Source of the DNA: Nocardia bovistercoris
GTDB taxonomy: Bacteria > Actinomycetota > Actinomycetes > Mycobacteriales > Mycobacteriaceae
Length of the DNA stretch: 64,000 bases
Assembly: GCF_015674855.1 (NCBI RefSeq)
Contig: NZ_JADMLG010000013.1
Location: 63,317 to 127,316, forward strand
Direction of reading: 5' to 3'
This document shows positions 1 through 7,881 of the stretch, piece after piece. The notes under the pieces are model-generated. The model saw only the letters and a program-made list of their open reading frames with translations. It was not told where the DNA came from and made no database searches. The translations under genes were made by a program, and so were the position numbers. Numbering within the stretch: position 1 is the first letter of the stretch; each line of letters opens with the position of its first letter.

Positions 1-1
1 G

Positions 2-1567
2 ATCGGTGCGGGTGCCCTTCGTGAGATCATTCGCGCTTACCGGCAATTCGGCCCGACGCCTGCGATGCTGTTGGTCACGAGCGCGATCCGGTATCCGCAC
101 CGGCTCGCCGTCGTCGACGATCGCGGCCTGCTCACCTACTCCGAGTTGCGGCGTCGCGTGGATTCCATCGCCGCGGCCCTGTACGCGACGGCCCCGACCG
201 CGCCGCGCTCGATCGCCATACTGTGCCGCAACCATCGCGGATTCGTCGAAGCCATGGCGGCTGGTGCGCGATTGGGGGCCGAACTGGTGTTCGTCAACAC
301 CGAACTTCCCGCCGCGCAACTGGATGCGATCCTGCGCAGGCACCGCCCCGACGTTCTGATCCACGACGAGGAATACGCGGACGCGGTGCGGGACACGGGA
401 TTCGCGGGTCTGCGGGTACTGGCCTGGCACGAATCCGGCACCGGCGACCTGACGTTGGATGGACTCGCCGCCCGCTCCGGCAGAAGACCGCCGCCGGTCC
501 GGCGTCCCGTGCGGGTCACTCTGCTGACCTCGGGCACCACCGGCCTGGCGAAAGGCGTGCCGAAGGCGATGAAGCCGCGCGCGATCGCCCTGCTGTGCGT
601 GACCGCGATGGGCACGATCCGATTGCGTCGCCGCGATACGGTCGCCGCCGCGACGCCGTTCTTCCACGGTTTCGGCCTCGTCGCACTGCTCGGTCCGCTC
701 GCGCTCGGCTCGACCGTGGTGTGCCGCCGCCGTTTCGACGCCGGACAGACGCTCGACGACATCACCCGGCACCGGGTGACGGTGCTGATGGCGGTGCCGG
801 TCATGTTGCAGCGCATCCTCGCGCTGGACGACCTCGATCCCGCGCCCGCGCGCCGATCGCTGCGCGTCATCGTCACCGGTGCCGCGCCCATCACGCCGAT
901 CACCGTGTCGAGGGTGGTCGAGGCGTTCGGTCCGATCCTGGTGAACGGCTACGGTTCCACCGAGGCCGGACTCGTGACGATCGCGCGACCCGAGGATCTG
1001 GCCGCAGCCCCGGACACCGCGGGATATCCGGCGCTCGGCGTCTCGGTCCGGGTGTTGCGCGCGGACCGCAGCCCGGCGGACATCGGCGAGACCGGACGTA
1101 TCTTCGTGCGCACCGGACTCGATTACGCGGGCTACACACCGGAGACCACCGGCGCGGTCGCGGCGAAAAATGTCGTCGACGGTCACGTGGACACCGGCGA
1201 TATGGGGCACTTCGACGCGCGCGGCCGACTCACGATCGACGGACGGTCCGACGACATGATCGTCTCCGGCGGCGAGAACGTCTTCCCCGGCGAGGTCGAG
1301 GCCCGGCTGACCACGCACCCCGAGGTGGCCGACGCGGCCGTGATCGGCGTTGGCAACCCCGAATTCGGTCAGGTGCTGCATGCGTTCGTGGTGCCCGCGG
1401 GAAACGCCGCACCCTCGGAGGCCGACCTGCGCCGGCACCTCCGAGCCGGACTCGAGCGCTACAAGGTGCCGAAACGATTCACCGTGGTCGCGGAGATACC
1501 GCGCAACGCGGGCGGCAAGGTCGCCAAGGCGGCGCTGCGCGCGAGCACTGTCGATCCGCATGCCTGA
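2..1567 (+). CDS. AMP-binding acyl-CoA synthetase / ligase (5' truncated by window)
   Basis: ANL-superfamily adenylating enzyme (FadD-like) expected to activate a carboxylic acid as acyl-AMP and then acyl-CoA. The reading frame is open from base 2 and the residues before the first ATG (65) look coding, so the true start is probably outside the window. Visible motifs are the P-loop-like LTSGTTGLAKG, NGYGSTEAG (A5), DTGDMG with SGGENVFPGEVE (A7/A8 hinge) and the C-terminal PRNAGGKV carrying the catalytic lysine. The usual PRT(A/G)TGK reads RNAGGK here, which keeps the lysine. 521 residues are visible, close to full length for the family. Substrate cannot be told from sequence. It stands alone; the next gene has its own promoter. 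Confidence 0.88.
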   Translation: MGAGALREIIRAYRQFGPTPAMLLVTSAIRYPHRLAVVDDRGLLTYSELRRRVDSIAAALYATAPTAPRSIAILCRNHRGFVEAMAAGARLGAELVFVNTELPAAQLDAILRRHRPDVLIHDEEYADAVRDTGFAGLRVLAWHESGTGDLTLDGLAARSGRRPPPVRRPVRVTLLTSGTTGLAKGVPKAMKPRAIALLCVTAMGTIRLRRRDTVAAATPFFHGFGLVALLGPLALGSTVVCRRRFDAGQTLDDITRHRVTVLMAVPVMLQRILALDDLDPAPARRSLRVIVTGAAPITPITVSRVVEAFGPILVNGYGSTEAGLVTIARPEDLAAAPDTAGYPALGVSVRVLRADRSPADIGETGRIFVRTGLDYAGYTPETTGAVAAKNVVDGHVDTGDMGHFDARGRLTIDGRSDDMIVSGGENVFPGEVEARLTTHPEVADAAVIGVGNPEFGQVLHAFVVPAGNAAPSEADLRRHLRAGLERYKVPKRFTVVAEIPRNAGGKVAKAALRASTVDPHA

Positions 1568-1766
1568 CCGAACCTTGCGAGACGCGGATCGATGTCGGCT
1601 GGCTCGTGCCACCGCCCGGCGCGGTGTGACGCATCGACGCCGTGAATCGGATTCGCGCATATACCGAGCGGGTGAGGGCGGTAGAGTTGATGCTCGATCC
1701 ACGACGGACGTGCGATCTCACGGGGAGTGTGCGATGGACCCGGGAGCGCGTGCGGTGTCGGCCGCT

Positions 1767-1772
1767 TAGAGT
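1767..1772 (+). promoter_or_regulatory. -10 hexamer for leaderless transcript
   Basis: TAGAGT (TANNNT) with exactly 7 nt to the ATG at 1780, so transcription should begin at or next to the start codon. No Shine-Dalgarno sequence precedes this ATG. This sets the start well inside the longest open frame. Confidence 0.6.
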
Positions 1773-1779
1773 CGACCGA

Positions 1780-2367
1780 ATGACCAGCCCGTCCTCGATC
1801 GCAGCCTTCGCGAGCGCGGTGCGCGCATCGCGTCCGCGCTGCGGACCGGTCCGCCTCGTCGCGATCGACGGTCACGCCGGTTCCGGGAAAACGGGATTCG
1901 CCGAATGCCTCGCCGCCGAACTCGGGTCGGCGCCGATCCTGCACCTGGACGACATCGCCACCGACGACGGCTTCTTCGACTGGTTCGACCGCCTCCACAC
2001 CGGGGTCCTCGTCCCGTTCGCCGCTGGCGTCGCCGCGACCCACGACGTCTACGACTGGACCGCGCACGGCTGCATCGGCCGCCGCGCGATCCCCGCCGCG
2101 CCGGTGGTGCTGATCGAGGGCGTCGGCGCGGGCAGGCGCGCGGTGCGCCTGTACACCGTGGCAAGGGTGTGGATGGATACCGACCCGGAGGAATCCTGGC
2201 GCCGCGGCCGCCTCCGGGACGGCCCGGCGCAGGCCGAGTTCTGGGACCGCTGGATACCGTCGGAGCTTCGGCACTTCGCGGCCGACCCGTCGCGGGAACA
2301 CGCGGACACGCTGGTCCGAGGCACGGACTACGGCTACGAAGTGCGTCCCGCGTTCCCACGATTGTGA
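1780..2367 (+). CDS. uridine-kinase-like P-loop NTPase
   Basis: Small P-loop phosphotransferase, 195 aa, of the kind often annotated as uridine kinase or (d)NTPase-like. Near the N-terminus VAIDGHAGSGKTGFAE is a Walker A motif, followed by LHLDDIATDDGFFDWFDRL, the acidic DD segment typical of nucleoside-kinase-like proteins; a second beta strand leads to VVLIEGVGAG. A closing arginine-rich segment (ESWRRGRLRDG) resembles a lid. Substrate is unknown. The start at 1780 is chosen because of the leaderless -10 hexamer; upstream codons in the frame do not look coding. Monocistronic. Confidence 0.75.
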   Translation: MTSPSSIAAFASAVRASRPRCGPVRLVAIDGHAGSGKTGFAECLAAELGSAPILHLDDIATDDGFFDWFDRLHTGVLVPFAAGVAATHDVYDWTAHGCIGRRAIPAAPVVLIEGVGAGRRAVRLYTVARVWMDTDPEESWRRGRLRDGPAQAEFWDRWIPSELRHFAADPSREHADTLVRGTDYGYEVRPAFPRL

Positions 2368-2548
2368 AACCCTGCCCCCGCGCTCGGGGAGGCTGCTGAC
2401 GCACATGATCTGACAACGGCTTCGTCTCGCGAGTATCGGGCTACGACCGGGACCCGTTCGGACCGACGGAGTCCGGCGCCCGCGAAAGCCCAAGGCTGTC
2501 CACACGAAACCTTCACATCCGCCACAATCGGTCTCCACCGACGCGCCT

Positions 2549-2554
2549 TAGAGT
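2549..2554 (+). promoter_or_regulatory. -10 hexamer for leaderless transcript
   Basis: TAGAGT, identical to the hexamer of the preceding gene and at the identical distance (7 nt) from the ATG at 2562. This favours 2562 over the GTG at 2553, which lies inside the hexamer. Confidence 0.6.
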
Positions 2555-2561
2555 GCACGGC

Positions 2562-3512
2562 ATGGTGCGTATATGGATGAACCGGGCGCTGCTCGGTCTG
2601 GGGTGGGGCGCCCTCGTCACGGGAATCGTCGGCATGGCTCTGTATTTCGGTCTCGGCAGGCAGCGCGAGTTCGCGGTGCTGTTGGCTTCCGGCGCTTCCT
2701 ATCTGATGCTCGGCGCACTCGTCGGGCTGCTGTTGTTCCTGCTCGCGCGCGGTTGGCGCAGCGCGGTCGTGGCAGGCGTCGTGGTCGCGGGCGTGCTGTG
2801 GACGCAAGTGCCGATCTTCGTCTCCGACGGACGCGCGGCGGGAGGCCCCGTCGTCACCGTGCTGCAGTCGAATCTGCTGTTCGGCGGCGCGGATGTGGAC
2901 CGGATCGTGCGCACGGTCCGCGACGAACAGGTCGACCTGCTGACCGTGGAGGAACTGACGGCCGAGGCGGTGACGAAGTTCGAGACAGCGGGACTCGCCG
3001 CCCTGCTGCCCTACCGCTACGTCGAACCCGGCGGCTACGGCCAGGGCACCGGCATCTACAGCCGATACCCGTTGCGCGACACCAGGAAATACGACGGTTT
3101 CGTCATGGGCAACCTGGGCGCGGTGATGGAACATCCGCAGCGCGGACCGGTCGCGGTGTTCGCCTTCCACCCCATGCCGCCGCCGCTGGATTTCGCGGCG
3201 TGGACGGCCGAGATGCGCCGTATCCGCGAGATCCTGGACGCGACAACGGGTCCGGCGCTGGTCGGCGCGGATTTCAACGCGACCCGCGATCACACCGCCT
3301 TCCGCGACCTGCTGCGCGGCGAATTCGCCTCCGCCGCCGAATTGGTCGGCGCGGGTCCGCTGCCCACCTATCCGACCGACAAGCGCTGGGGCCCGGTCAT
3401 CGGCATCGATCACATCCTGATCGCGGGCGGCACCGCCGAGAAGGTCGAGGCGATGACCATCGCGGGCAGCGATCACCGGGCGGTGCTGGCCAGGACCAGG
3501 CTGGACGGGTAG
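2562..3512 (+). CDS. membrane-anchored endonuclease/exonuclease/phosphatase family protein
   Basis: EEP-superfamily metal-dependent hydrolase, 316 aa. Three hydrophobic segments lie in roughly the first 85 residues, so the protein should be membrane-anchored with its catalytic domain outside or at the membrane. EEP signatures follow in order: VVTVLQSNLLFGG, an acidic VEELTAEA strand, GADFNATRDHTAFRDLL (the DxN motif), GIDHILI and the terminal AGSDHRAV, which together provide the Asp/His catalytic set. Substrates of this family range from DNA to phospholipids and inositol phosphates and cannot be assigned. Leaderless start at 2562. Confidence 0.85.
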   Translation: MVRIWMNRALLGLGWGALVTGIVGMALYFGLGRQREFAVLLASGASYLMLGALVGLLLFLLARGWRSAVVAGVVVAGVLWTQVPIFVSDGRAAGGPVVTVLQSNLLFGGADVDRIVRTVRDEQVDLLTVEELTAEAVTKFETAGLAALLPYRYVEPGGYGQGTGIYSRYPLRDTRKYDGFVMGNLGAVMEHPQRGPVAVFAFHPMPPPLDFAAWTAEMRRIREILDATTGPALVGADFNATRDHTAFRDLLRGEFASAAELVGAGPLPTYPTDKRWGPVIGIDHILIAGGTAEKVEAMTIAGSDHRAVLARTRLDG

Positions 3513-3669
3513 TAGGAACCGAGTCGGCTGGTCGCGCTGCGCGTGGCGCGTTTTCTGCGATTACCATGTGAACGCTCGATCGGCGGATGTCCGTATCCGC
3601 CGGCGGGACCGTGCGATCCCGCGGTCCCGCAATGGCTGGTGTAGTCGAACTGCTCCGGGGAGGAACCTG

Positions 3670-5118
3670 ATGAGGACTGCGCGATTTCGCCTGGGGGTGG
3701 TGGCGCTGCTCGCCGCCGTCGGTGCGGCGCTGACCGGTTGCGACACCGTCACCACCGGTACCGAGAGCGCCGTGATCGCCGACCCGCAGAACCCGTGGGA
3801 GCTGGCGAGCTCGGCCGCCACCTCGGGTACGAGCGGCCCGCGTCCCGGCGTGCCCGACGCGCCGCTCACCGCGGAGAACGGCGACGGCGGCGCCATCGAC
3901 AAGCTCGCGCTCAACGCGCTCGCCGATATCGAGGCGTACTGGCAGACCGAGTACGCCAAGACCTTTCCCGGTGTTTTCGACCCGGTCGACCGGTTCCTGT
4001 CCTGGGATGCCAAAGCCCCGCGCGCGCAGTCGATCAAATTCTGCCGCGAGGACACCTACCAGGTGGTGAACGCCGCCTACTGTTCGCTCGACCACACCAT
4101 CGGCTGGGACCGCGGCGTGCTGCTTCCGCTGGTGCGGCAGAAGTACGGCGCGATGGCGGTGGTGATGGTGCTTGCTCACGAATACGGGCACGCCATCCAG
4201 GGCAAGGCCAAGCTCGCGGGCTTCCTCACTCCCGTTCTCGTGCAGGAACAGCAGGCCGACTGCCTGGCAGGGGTGTTCCTGCGCCATGTCGCCGAGGGCA
4301 ACTCCCAGCACTTCACGATGAACATGACCGACGGACTCGACGGCGTGCTCGGCGCGACCGTCGCCATCCGCGACACCGACCCGAGCAACCCGAACAACGT
4401 GCACGGCTCCGCTTTCGAACGGGTCACCGCCGTCCAACTCGGCTACACCGACGGCGCCTCGGCCTGCAAGAAGATCGACCGCAAGGAGATCAAGAACCGG
4501 CGCGGCACCCTGCCGACCACCTTCGAGACCGAGGACGAGGAACAGAACCAGCTCCCCATCGACGTGCCGTCGCTGACGAGCGTGAGTCAGGCGCTGGCCA
4601 AGAACTTCCCGGTGAAGCAGCCCCCGCGCTTCGAATACACCGGGATCGTGAAGAACTGCGCGAACGTCACCTCGACCAAGCCGGTGTCCTACTGCCCGTC
4701 TTCGAATACGGTCGGCACCGACGTGTCGGCGCTGGCCGAACGCGGCAAAGCGGACACGGGGGATGGGGAGATCCTGTCGTCGACCGTGACCGGCGATTAC
4801 AACGCCTTCGTCGTCTTCGTCTCCCGCTACATGCTCGCTGTTCAGCGCGACCGCGGTCTCACCCTCACCGGCGCGAGCACCGCCGGACTCCGCACGGCCT
4901 GCCTCAGCGGCGCGTTCACCACCGAGTTGAGCGAACCGAGCAGTGACCCGCGCCTGTCGGCGAAGGATCTGGACGAGGCGGTGTCGGGTCTGCTGTCGGA
5001 CGGGCTGGCCGCCGCCGACGTGGACGGCAAGGTGGCACCGGGCGGCTACCAGCGCCTCGAGGCGTTTCGTACCGGCGTGCTCGACGGCGAGCAGACCTGC
5101 CTCACCAAGTTCCCGTGA
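3670..5118 (+). CDS. lipoprotein neutral zinc metallopeptidase-like protein
   Basis: Predicted exported lipoprotein, 482 aa. The N-terminus has Arg residues, a hydrophobic stretch and the lipobox LTGC (lipidated Cys24). The zinc site is visible as AHEYGHAIQG (HExxH) with a downstream acidic segment EQQADCLAG that supplies the third ligand. This arrangement matches the YpfJ-like putative neutral zinc metallopeptidase family (PF04228). The remaining C-terminal region has several cysteines, suggesting disulfides outside the cytoplasm. A GGGGAGGAA Shine-Dalgarno sequence lies a few bases before the ATG at 3670, so upstream in-frame codons are rejected. Physiological substrate unknown. Confidence 0.85.
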   Translation: MRTARFRLGVVALLAAVGAALTGCDTVTTGTESAVIADPQNPWELASSAATSGTSGPRPGVPDAPLTAENGDGGAIDKLALNALADIEAYWQTEYAKTFPGVFDPVDRFLSWDAKAPRAQSIKFCREDTYQVVNAAYCSLDHTIGWDRGVLLPLVRQKYGAMAVVMVLAHEYGHAIQGKAKLAGFLTPVLVQEQQADCLAGVFLRHVAEGNSQHFTMNMTDGLDGVLGATVAIRDTDPSNPNNVHGSAFERVTAVQLGYTDGASACKKIDRKEIKNRRGTLPTTFETEDEEQNQLPIDVPSLTSVSQALAKNFPVKQPPRFEYTGIVKNCANVTSTKPVSYCPSSNTVGTDVSALAERGKADTGDGEILSSTVTGDYNAFVVFVSRYMLAVQRDRGLTLTGASTAGLRTACLSGAFTTELSEPSSDPRLSAKDLDEAVSGLLSDGLAAADVDGKVAPGGYQRLEAFRTGVLDGEQTCLTKFP

Positions 5119-5121
5119 GTT

Positions 5122-5154
5122 GCGCGCGGCCCGGTCGACGAACGGGCCCCGCGC
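5122..5154. terminator. bidirectional terminator hairpin
   Basis: Inverted repeat with 12-base arms (11 of 12 pairs), GC-only, and a 9-nt loop. It lies just after the metallopeptidase stop (5118) and just before the convergent lumazine synthase stop (5159), so it can serve both. There is no clear U-run, as is common in actinobacteria. Confidence 0.5.
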
Positions 5155-5158
5155 TCGG

Positions 5159-5623
5159 TCACCGGGCGGCGGGCCGGGTGCGCAGCGAGCTGAGGGTGTT
5201 CGCCACGGCCCGCGCGGCCTCGGCGCCCTTGGTCACGAAATGTTCGGTGAAAAACGTGACGTGCTCGCTGTGCTCGTGGAAGTGGTGCGGGGTGAGCACC
5301 ACCGAGAAGACCGGCACGTCGGTGTCGAGTTGGACGCGCATCAGTCCGTCGATCACGGCGGTGGCCACGAAATCGTGGCGGTAGATGCCGCCGTCGACCA
5401 CCAGCGCCGAGGCGACGATCGCCGCGTAGCGTCCGCTGCGGGCCAGCCGTTGGGCGTGCAGCGGGATCTCGAAGGCGCCCGGCACCTCGAAGACGTCGAT
5501 ATCGTCGCGGTCGAAGCCCAGATCGGTGTATTCGGCGGTGAACCCCTCGAGGGCCTTGCCGACGATCGGGCTGTGCCACATGGCGCGAATGAAGGCGATC
5601 GAGCCGGTGGATGTCGTTCCCAT
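5159..5623 (-). CDS. ribH: 6,7-dimethyl-8-ribityllumazine synthase, type II (RibH2-like)
   Basis: Catalyses condensation of 5-amino-6-ribitylamino-uracil with 3,4-dihydroxy-2-butanone-4-phosphate, the penultimate step of riboflavin synthesis. At 154 aa it is full length. Recognisable segments are DVFEVPGAFEIPLHA, ASALVVDGGIYRHDFVATAV and VFSVVLTPHHFHEH. They match the decameric type II enzymes (RibH2) known from Brucella and Mesorhizobium better than the icosahedral type I enzyme. It lies 9 bp downstream of the lipase stop in a run of hydrolase genes and not in a rib operon. It also has its own TAGGAT hexamer 6 nt before the ATG, overlapping the lipase stop codon, so it may be independently transcribed. 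Confidence 0.87.
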   Translation of the reverse strand: MGTTSTGSIAFIRAMWHSPIVGKALEGFTAEYTDLGFDRDDIDVFEVPGAFEIPLHAQRLARSGRYAAIVASALVVDGGIYRHDFVATAVIDGLMRVQLDTDVPVFSVVLTPHHFHEHSEHVTFFTEHFVTKGAEAARAVANTLSSLRTRPAAR

Positions 5624-5629
5624 CCCGTG

Positions 5630-5635
5630 ATCCTA
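5630..5635 (-). promoter_or_regulatory. internal -10 hexamer ahead of ribH
   Basis: TAGGAT on the reverse strand, 6 nt before the ribH ATG at 5623. Its first three bases are the TAG stop of the upstream lipase gene. This suggests a leaderless ribH transcript in addition to read-through from the hydrolase genes. Confidence 0.45.
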
Positions 5636-6472
5636 CTGGCCCGTAACGTGGCTCTCCAGCCATGTGATCACATCGCCGAGTACCTTGTCGCGCTCCGGTT
5701 CGTTGAAGACTTCGTGGTAAAGACCCTCGTAGCGGATCACCGTGAGATCTTGCGCACCCACGCCGCGTTCCAACAGGTCGGTGCTCGACGGAGCGGCGAG
5801 CGCGTCCTCGGTGCCGTGCAGGACCAGCAGCGGCGCGGTGACCCGCGCCAGCCGCTGTTTCACCAGGTCGGTGGCGCGCAGGATCTCCGCGCCGGTGCGC
5901 GCGGGCAACTTGCCGCGGAAGACCAGCGGATCGGCGTCGTAGGCGGCGACCACCGCGGGATCACGGCTGATCGCCGACGAATCCAAGGTCAGCACACCGA
6001 GATTCGGCGTGAACCGGCTCAGTAGCGGCGCGAACACCTTCTGCAGCGGGTTGCCCACCGGAATGTCGAGCGGCGGTGCGGACAGCACGAGACCGTCCAC
6101 CTCGAGGGGCGCGCGGGTCACCAGGTAGAGCGTGACGAGACTGCCCATCGAATGCGCGAGCAGGAACGCGGGCACGCCGGGCCGCTCGCGCTTCGCCAGC
6201 GCGAGCAGGGCCGCCACATTGTCGGCCGAGTCGTCCATCGACCCGATATTCGCCGCACCGCCCGCCGACTTGCCGTGCCCGAGATGGTCGAGCGCATACA
6301 CCGCGAACCCGGCCTCGGCCAGCCGGATCCCGACGTGCTCGTAGCGTCCCGAATGTTCGGCGACACCGTGCACGAGCACGATCACCGCCCGCGTCTCGAC
6401 CTCGGGAAGCCATGCGCGCCATGCGATCCGGCCTCCGGCGCCGTCGAATTCGGCCGATTCGGTGGTGGTCAT
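5633..6472 (-). CDS. monoacylglycerol lipase-like alpha/beta hydrolase
   Basis: Serine hydrolase of the Hydrolase_4 family, 279 aa, related to the mycobacterial monoacylglycerol lipase Rv0183. Seen in order: oxyanion strand VIVLVHGVAEHSGRYEHV, the GHGKS segment, nucleophile elbow AHSMGS, catalytic Asp in LHGTEDALAAP and catalytic His in EGLYHEVFNE. It probably releases fatty acids from monoglycerides, and could be cytosolic or cell-wall associated; no signal peptide is seen. Its ATG overlaps the stop of the upstream M20 peptidase gene (ATGA at 6469-6472), so the two are translationally coupled. Confidence 0.87.
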   Translation of the reverse strand: MTTTESAEFDGAGGRIAWRAWLPEVETRAVIVLVHGVAEHSGRYEHVGIRLAEAGFAVYALDHLGHGKSAGGAANIGSMDDSADNVAALLALAKRERPGVPAFLLAHSMGSLVTLYLVTRAPLEVDGLVLSAPPLDIPVGNPLQKVFAPLLSRFTPNLGVLTLDSSAISRDPAVVAAYDADPLVFRGKLPARTGAEILRATDLVKQRLARVTAPLLVLHGTEDALAAPSSTDLLERGVGAQDLTVIRYEGLYHEVFNEPERDKVLGDVITWLESHVTGQ

Positions 6473-7881
6473 CGTTGCTCCTGTCGGTCCTGACCGCTCG
6501 CGACGAGCGCCTCGACCAGCCTGCTGTTGAATTCGATCAGGCGAGCGTAGTTGACCCTGGAGATGCGCTCGTCGGTTCCGTGGATCGTGTCGAGGTCGGC
6601 CTGGGTGAGCACGATGGGCGCGAAGTTGCAGCGGGTGGCGGCAAGGCCGTCGTAATGCCGCGAGTCGGTGGCGCCGGGCACGATGCCGGTGGTCACCACG
6701 ATGCCGGGCACGACGGCCTCGGCGATCTCGGCGATCATCTCGAAGGCCGGACCGGGCGCGGTGGTGGGCGACGGTTCCGAGGACATGCCGACCAACTCGA
6801 TGCCGACCGCGTCGTCGCGGACAACGCGACGGCAGTGCTCGAGGACGGTCGCCACCGAATCACCGGGCAGGATACGGAAATTCACCAGCGCCTCGGCGCG
6901 CTGCGGCAGCACATTGGCCTTGACGCCGCCGCGGATCACGGTGGGCGCGGTGGTGGTGCGCACCATCGCCTCGGTCTGGGGTTGCGCGGCCATGATCCGC
7001 GTGATCACCGGCGCGGCGGGCGGCAGGCCCGCCAGCGCGAGTAGTCGGCGCCGCGGTTCGGACATGGCGTGCCTGACCCGGCTCAGCATGTCGATCGCGG
7101 CGGGGGTGAGCCGCAGCGGCATCGGATGGTCCTGGATCCTGGCGACCGCGCGCGCGATCCGCCCCACCGCCGTCTGCTTGCCCGGCATCGAGGAATGCCC
7201 GCCCACCTCGCGCACGGTCAACCGGACCGTCGCGTAGCCCTTCTCACCGAGCATGACGGTGGCCACCGGTCGGGTCGCCCCGTCGGCGACGCCGTCGGTG
7301 ATCACCCCGCCTTCGTCCAGCAGCAGATCCGCGCGCACCCCGGACTCGCGCAGGCGCTCGGCCATCCGGACCGCGCCGTTGTCGCCGAACACCTCCTCGT
7401 CGTGCCCGAAGGCCAGGTAGACGGTGTGCCGGGGGCGCAGCCCCGCCGTCAGCGCCGCTTCCACCGCCTCCAGGATCGCGAGCAGACGGCTCTTGTCGTC
7501 GATCGCGCCGCGCCCCCAGATGTGGGTGTCGTCGACCACGCCGTCGAAAGGGGCGTGCGTCCACCGGCGCGGATCATCGACCGGGACCACGTCCTGGTGG
7601 GCCAGCAGAATCGCCGAACACCGCTCCGGTTCCCGGCCCGCCCAGCGATACAGCCTGCTGTGTCCGAACATCTCCAGCTCGAGTTCGGCGTGCACGCGGG
7701 GGAAGGATCGCTCGAGGTGCTCGGCCAGCCGCGTGAACTCGGTGTCGGCGGTCTCGTCGGGCGTGTCGGTGGAGACGGTGACGCAGCGCAGCGCGGTGGC
7801 CAGCCGTTCGGCCACCGCGTCGGTGACCGGGGCCGTGCCGCGTGTCGCGTCTCGCGCGTCGCTGGGCGCGGCCGGGCTCAT
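6469..7881 (-). CDS. M20 family metallopeptidase / amidohydrolase
   Basis: Zinc-dependent exopeptidase or deacylase of the M20 family, 470 aa. Metal-site motifs are visible: AILLAHQDVVPVDD (HxD), GRGAIDDKSRLLAILEA (bridging Asp), GHDEEVFGDNGA (catalytic Glu pair) and the distal metal-binding DSRHYDGL. The dimerisation domain between these is present (GEKGYATVRLTVREVGGHSSMP). This looks like the carboxypeptidase PM20D1/CPS1-like branch, which cleaves or forms N-acyl amino acids or peptides. Start 7881 overlaps the stop of the S15 gene (ATGA), and its own stop overlaps the lipase start: one coupled operon. Confidence 0.87.
   Translation of the reverse strand: MSPAAPSDARDATRGTAPVTDAVAERLATALRCVTVSTDTPDETADTEFTRLAEHLERSFPRVHAELELEMFGHSRLYRWAGREPERCSAILLAHQDVVPVDDPRRWTHAPFDGVVDDTHIWGRGAIDDKSRLLAILEAVEAALTAGLRPRHTVYLAFGHDEEVFGDNGAVRMAERLRESGVRADLLLDEGGVITDGVADGATRPVATVMLGEKGYATVRLTVREVGGHSSMPGKQTAVGRIARAVARIQDHPMPLRLTPAAIDMLSRVRHAMSEPRRRLLALAGLPPAAPVITRIMAAQPQTEAMVRTTTAPTVIRGGVKANVLPQRAEALVNFRILPGDSVATVLEHCRRVVRDDAVGIELVGMSSEPSPTTAPGPAFEMIAEIAEAVVPGIVVTTGIVPGATDSRHYDGLAATRCNFAPIVLTQADLDTIHGTDERISRVNYARLIEFNSRLVEALVASGQDRQEQR

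Noticed and set aside
5159..5623. Assigning ribH to a riboflavin operon
   Set aside because: Neighbours are hydrolases; no ribA/B/C/D genes or FMN riboswitch are visible nearby.
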